NCBI RefSeq assembly: GCF_000144605.1
Contig: NC_014375.1
Coordinates: 930,001-994,000, forward strand
Origin: Brevundimonas subvibrioides ATCC 15264
GTDB lineage: Bacteria > Pseudomonadota > Alphaproteobacteria > Caulobacterales > Caulobacteraceae
Direction of reading: 5' to 3'
Length of the DNA stretch: 64,000 bases
The stretch's first letter is position 1, and every line of letters begins with the position of its first letter. The notes under the pieces are model-generated. The model had not been told where the DNA came from. It searched no databases and saw only the letters and a program-made list of their open reading frames with translations. The translations under genes were made by a program, and so were the position numbers. This document shows, in pieces, positions 62,501 through 64,000 of the stretch.

Positions 62501-62899
62501 GCGGAATTTCTGCCGGTCCTCGGCCTTGTCGATGACGTCCGCCTTGGCCCCGATCATCTCGACGCCGTACTTGGCCAGTGCGCCCGACGCGTCCAGCGCC
62601 AGGGCCGTGTTCAGCGCGGTCTGGCCGCCCATCGTAGGCAGCAAGGCGTCGGGGCGCTCCTTGGCGATGATCCGCTCGACGAACTCGGGCGTGATCGGCT
62701 CGATATAGGTCGCGTCCGCCATGTCCGGATCGGTCATGATCGTCGCCGGGTTCGAGTTCACCAGGATGACCCGGTACCCCTCCGCCTTCAGCGCCTTGCA
62801 CGCCTGCACGCCCGAATAGTCGAACTCGCACGCCTGACCGATCACGATCGGCCCCGCCCCGATGATCAGGATCGACTGAATGTCCGTACGTTTGGGCAT
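59597..62899 (-). CDS. carB: Carbamoyl-phosphate synthase large subunit
   Basis: An 1100-residue protein made of two homologous halves. The first ATP-grasp (carboxyphosphate) half begins [22 protein letters not shown] and has [15 protein letters not shown] and [18 protein letters not shown]. The second (carbamate) half begins [19 protein letters not shown] and has [11 protein letters not shown] and [11 protein letters not shown]. The last 140 residues are the MGS-like allosteric domain (ATGGTHAYL). It makes carbamoyl phosphate for pyrimidines and arginine. GGGAGG lies upstream of the ATG. carA is not adjacent. Confidence 0.98.
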   Translation of the reverse strand: MPKRTDIQSILIIGAGPIVIGQACEFDYSGVQACKALKAEGYRVILVNSNPATIMTDPDMADATYIEPITPEFVERIIAKERPDALLPTMGGQTALNTALALDASGALAKYGVEMIGAKADVIDKAEDRQKFRDAMDKLGLESPKSKAAHTLDEALDGLEFVGLPAIIRPSFTLAGTGGGIAYNREEFEEIVLRGLDLSPTTEVLIEESVLGWKEYEMEVVRDKADNCIIICSIENIDPMGVHTGDSITVAPALTLTDKEYQRMRTGSINVLREIGVETGGSNVQWAINPADGRMVVIEMNPRVSRSSALASKATGFPIAKVAARLAVGYTLDELTNDITMVTPASFEPSIDYVVTKIPRFAFEKYPGAEATLSTSMKSVGEVMAIGRTFQESMQKALRGLETGLSGFDEIEIEGTVDVEDDASARAAVVRALGQPTPDRIRVIAQAFRHGLSVEEVNAACSYEPWFLRQIADIVRTEGHVRVQGLPADPTEFRKLKAKGFSDARLAQLTGSTEREVRHARRALSVRPVFKRIDTCAAEFKSATAYMYSTYETGALGQVPQCESEPTDAKKAIILGGGPNRIGQGIEFDYCCCHAAFAFADIGVESIMVNCNPETVSTDYDTSDRLYFEPLTAEDVLELIEVERSNGNLIGVVVQFGGQTPLKLAHALHEDGIPILGTSLDSIDLAEDRERFQVMLNDIGLMQPPNGLARSAQEAADKAEEVGYPVVLRPSYVLGGRGMMIVHDREQLDRYVGEAMRVSGSDPVLIDHYLNRATEVDVDALCDDETVFVAGVLEHIEEAGVHSGDSACSMPPFSLSAEIVTELKRQTEAMARALKVRGLMNVQFAIEEPHSDNPRIFVLEVNPRASRTAPFVAKTIGQPVAAIAAKVMAGVPLASFGLKDVPYDHIAVKEAVFPFARFAGVDTILGPEMRSTGEVMGLDFKRPGETDMAPAFARAFAKSQIGGGTTLPVSGCAFVSVKDADKPYVAEAVALLLKQGFEVIATGGTHAYLVEQGLTVGYVKKVLEGRPNIVDAMKNGDVQLVINTTEGKQSLQDSFSLRRTALMMKIPYYTTSAGALAAAQAIGAIQADALDVRPIQDFAH

Positions 62900-62911
62900 C
62901 TCAGCCTCCCT

Positions 62912-63187
62912 CTAGTTCGTCACGACCGCGCACTCCCAGCCGTCGTAATCGAGCTGGAAGGCCGCGGCCCAGGATTGCATCATCGCGCTGACCGGGGCGA
63001 AGCTGTCTTCGTCCACGGCCATGGTCGTCTCGAGAATGGTGGCGTCGTCCTGGCCCTTGGTCAGGAAGCCGGCGCGGCGGGCGACCTCGTTCAGGTCGTC
63101 GTGGTCGCCCTCACCGTAGAAATAGAACAGGGTGTGGCGGGGCGTGATGCCGCTGTCGCCATGGGCCGCCAGCGACGCCCGCACCAT
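62912..63187 (-). CDS. RraB-like (ribonuclease E inhibitor) protein
   Basis: A 91-residue protein from ATG 63187. ITPRHTLFYFYGEGDHDDLNEVARRAGF, TILETTMAVDEDSF and the final AAFQLDYDGWECAV match the RraB family, in which the closing YDGW is conserved. RraB proteins bind and restrain RNase E. The frame is open upstream of the ATG (coding DDDAIPHEERD), which looks like RraB N-terminus, so the real start may be a non-ATG codon near 63226. It is 12 bp before carB on the same strand. Confidence 0.72.
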   Translation of the reverse strand: MVRASLAAHGDSGITPRHTLFYFYGEGDHDDLNEVARRAGFLTKGQDDATILETTMAVDEDSFAPVSAMMQSWAAAFQLDYDGWECAVVTN

Positions 63188-63354
63188 GGCGTCCCGCTCT
63201 TCGTGAGGGATGGCATCGTCGTCCAGGGCGGTCTCTCGCTCGCGCGCGAACGTCCGGCGCAGCGGGATTCGCGGCCGGGGGCGTTCGGGTTGTCGGTTAA
63301 GCGGCCGGTTTAGAGAGAGCGTGGCAGGCGTGCAAGGTGCCGGACGCCAGACAG

Positions 63355-63387
63355 GAAAAAGGGGCGGCGCCTTTCGGCACCGCCCCC
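63355..63387 (-). terminator. Intrinsic terminator of the TonB-dependent receptor gene
   Basis: On the minus strand GGGGCGGTGCC pairs with GGCGCCGCCCC around a GAAA loop and is followed by TTTTT, 23 bp after the receptor stop. One G-T pair apart, the 11-bp stem is perfect. Confidence 0.9.
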
Positions 63388-63409
63388 TCCATTGTCGATC
63401 GGCCGCGGC

Positions 63410-64000
63410 TCAATAAGTGGTGGCGAACCGCAGGAAGAAGTAGCGCCCGACGCTGGACACCGGGGTGGCGACCGAGGCGATGAACGGCTCCTCGTTCGTC
63501 ACGTTGTTGACGCCGAAGGTGACGGCGTAGTCGTCGGCGTCCCAGCGCACCGACAGGTCGTGGATCCAGATTTCGTCGGCGAAGGCGAACGCGAAGTTGT
63601 CGGCGTTCTCGATCTCCACGCCCGGCAGGGCCTGTTCGCCCATGTACTGGTGGCCGGTGTTGATGGTGAAGTCGCCGATGGTCCACCGGATGCCCGCGTT
63701 CAGAGACAGTTCCGGATTGTTGAGCTGAAGCTCGACCGGGTTGGCCTGGGTCGGGTTGGTGGCGAACGGATAGTCGTTGCGATCTTCCACGTGGGTGCCG
63801 CCGACCGACAGGGACATGTCGCCCCAGGCGGGGCGACCCAGCGCGGCGAAGTCGAAGGCGTAGCTGACGTTGAAATCAATCCCCGACGCCTCCAGCCCGG
63901 CGAAGTTCAGCTGGGTCGTGGTGATGGAGTTGAAGCCGAGGAACGTCGGCGAGGATGCATTTCGGTTCCGCGTGAACTGACCGCAGAAGACGTTGGTCAG
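63410..64000 (-). CDS. TonB-dependent receptor, C-terminal part (5' end beyond window)
   Basis: The last 196 residues of a TonB-dependent outer-membrane receptor; the gene continues past the right edge. Alternating strands of the barrel are visible (LGFNSITTTQLNFAGLEASG, GIDFNVSYAFDF, LSLNAGIRWTIG, YAVTFGVNNVTNEEPF). The final VGRYFFLRFATTY ends in an aromatic residue as expected for outer-membrane insertion. Energised uptake of siderophores or carbohydrates is the family's job; the substrate cannot be read from this piece. Confidence 0.93.
   Translation of the reverse strand: MTNVFCGQFTRNRNASSPTFLGFNSITTTQLNFAGLEASGIDFNVSYAFDFAALGRPAWGDMSLSVGGTHVEDRNDYPFATNPTQANPVELQLNNPELSLNAGIRWTIGDFTINTGHQYMGEQALPGVEIENADNFAFAFADEIWIHDLSVRWDADDYAVTFGVNNVTNEEPFIASVATPVSSVGRYFFLRFATTY

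Noticed and set aside
59882..63313. A 1143-codon open frame on the plus strand opposite carB
   Set aside because: It is a shadow of the very GC-rich carB gene; its translation is Gly/Asp/Arg/Leu-rich without domains, while the minus strand is unmistakably CarB.

Overview
The window is very GC-rich, densely coded chromosomal DNA of an alphaproteobacterium. Gene content (bL21 with a long Lys/Ala-rich tail, a DUF6481 protein, an ELM1-family protein, many HWE-type histidine kinases, BLUF, TonB receptor, SleB-type cell-wall hydrolases, extensin-like and BA14K proteins) fits Caulobacterales, most likely Brevundimonas or a close relative. The genus is an inference from gene content, not from a marker comparison. 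No rRNA, tRNA or CRISPR array was seen.

Layout. 1-4.4 kb: minus-strand exported metalloprotease (cut by the left edge), alpha/beta hydrolase and a CFA-synthase-like methyltransferase. 4.5-6.2 kb: rplU-rpmA with a clear promoter and a terminator-like hairpin in the leader, then a GNAT. 6.2-10.1 kb: small exported proteins, a threonine ammonia-lyase overlapping an FKBP lipoprotein, a long hairpin and an HTH protein. 10.3-13 kb: an accessory island made of two dispersed repeats, a DpnI-like endonuclease cut off after its active site, and a visibly AT-richer two-gene operon (AAA ATPase + RloB) resembling Abi/RloAB defence pairs. 13-26.4 kb: uvrB, extensin, an M14 peptidase, two regulator/membrane-protein pairs (XRE and PadR) with operator-like sequences, ada-ogt alkylation repair, biosynthetic ilvA. 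26.5-31 kb: nadA-M50 protease-nadB-nadC operon behind a strong promoter carrying a 21-bp palindrome. 31-46.5 kb: two SleB paralogues, a large hybrid kinase, dps, an HWE kinase-receiver-BLUF cluster, trxB, greA-ELM1, GST. 46.6-52.6 kb: selD-mnmH (tRNA selenation), a glycosyltransferase, a DAACS transporter, a DUF6065 protein. 52.6-59.3 kb: repeats, a second HWE kinase, stress and envelope proteins, a VWA protein and two less GC-rich orphan genes. 59.3-64 kb: rraB-like gene, carB, DUF1294, and the 3' end of a TonB-dependent receptor.

Themes. Envelope maintenance (SleB pair, extensin, lipoproteins, M14/M61-like peptidases), stress and signalling (Dps, general stress protein, three multidomain kinases, blue-light BLUF) and DNA repair (UvrB, Ada, MGMT) dominate. 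The unusual layer is the dispersed inverted repeats: five copies of family A, two of family B and several short family C palindromes. They sit at 3' ends of genes, in places supply stop codons and C-terminal tails, and border the broken DpnI gene. The most system-like accessory unit is the ATPase/RloB operon at 11.07-12.98 kb.
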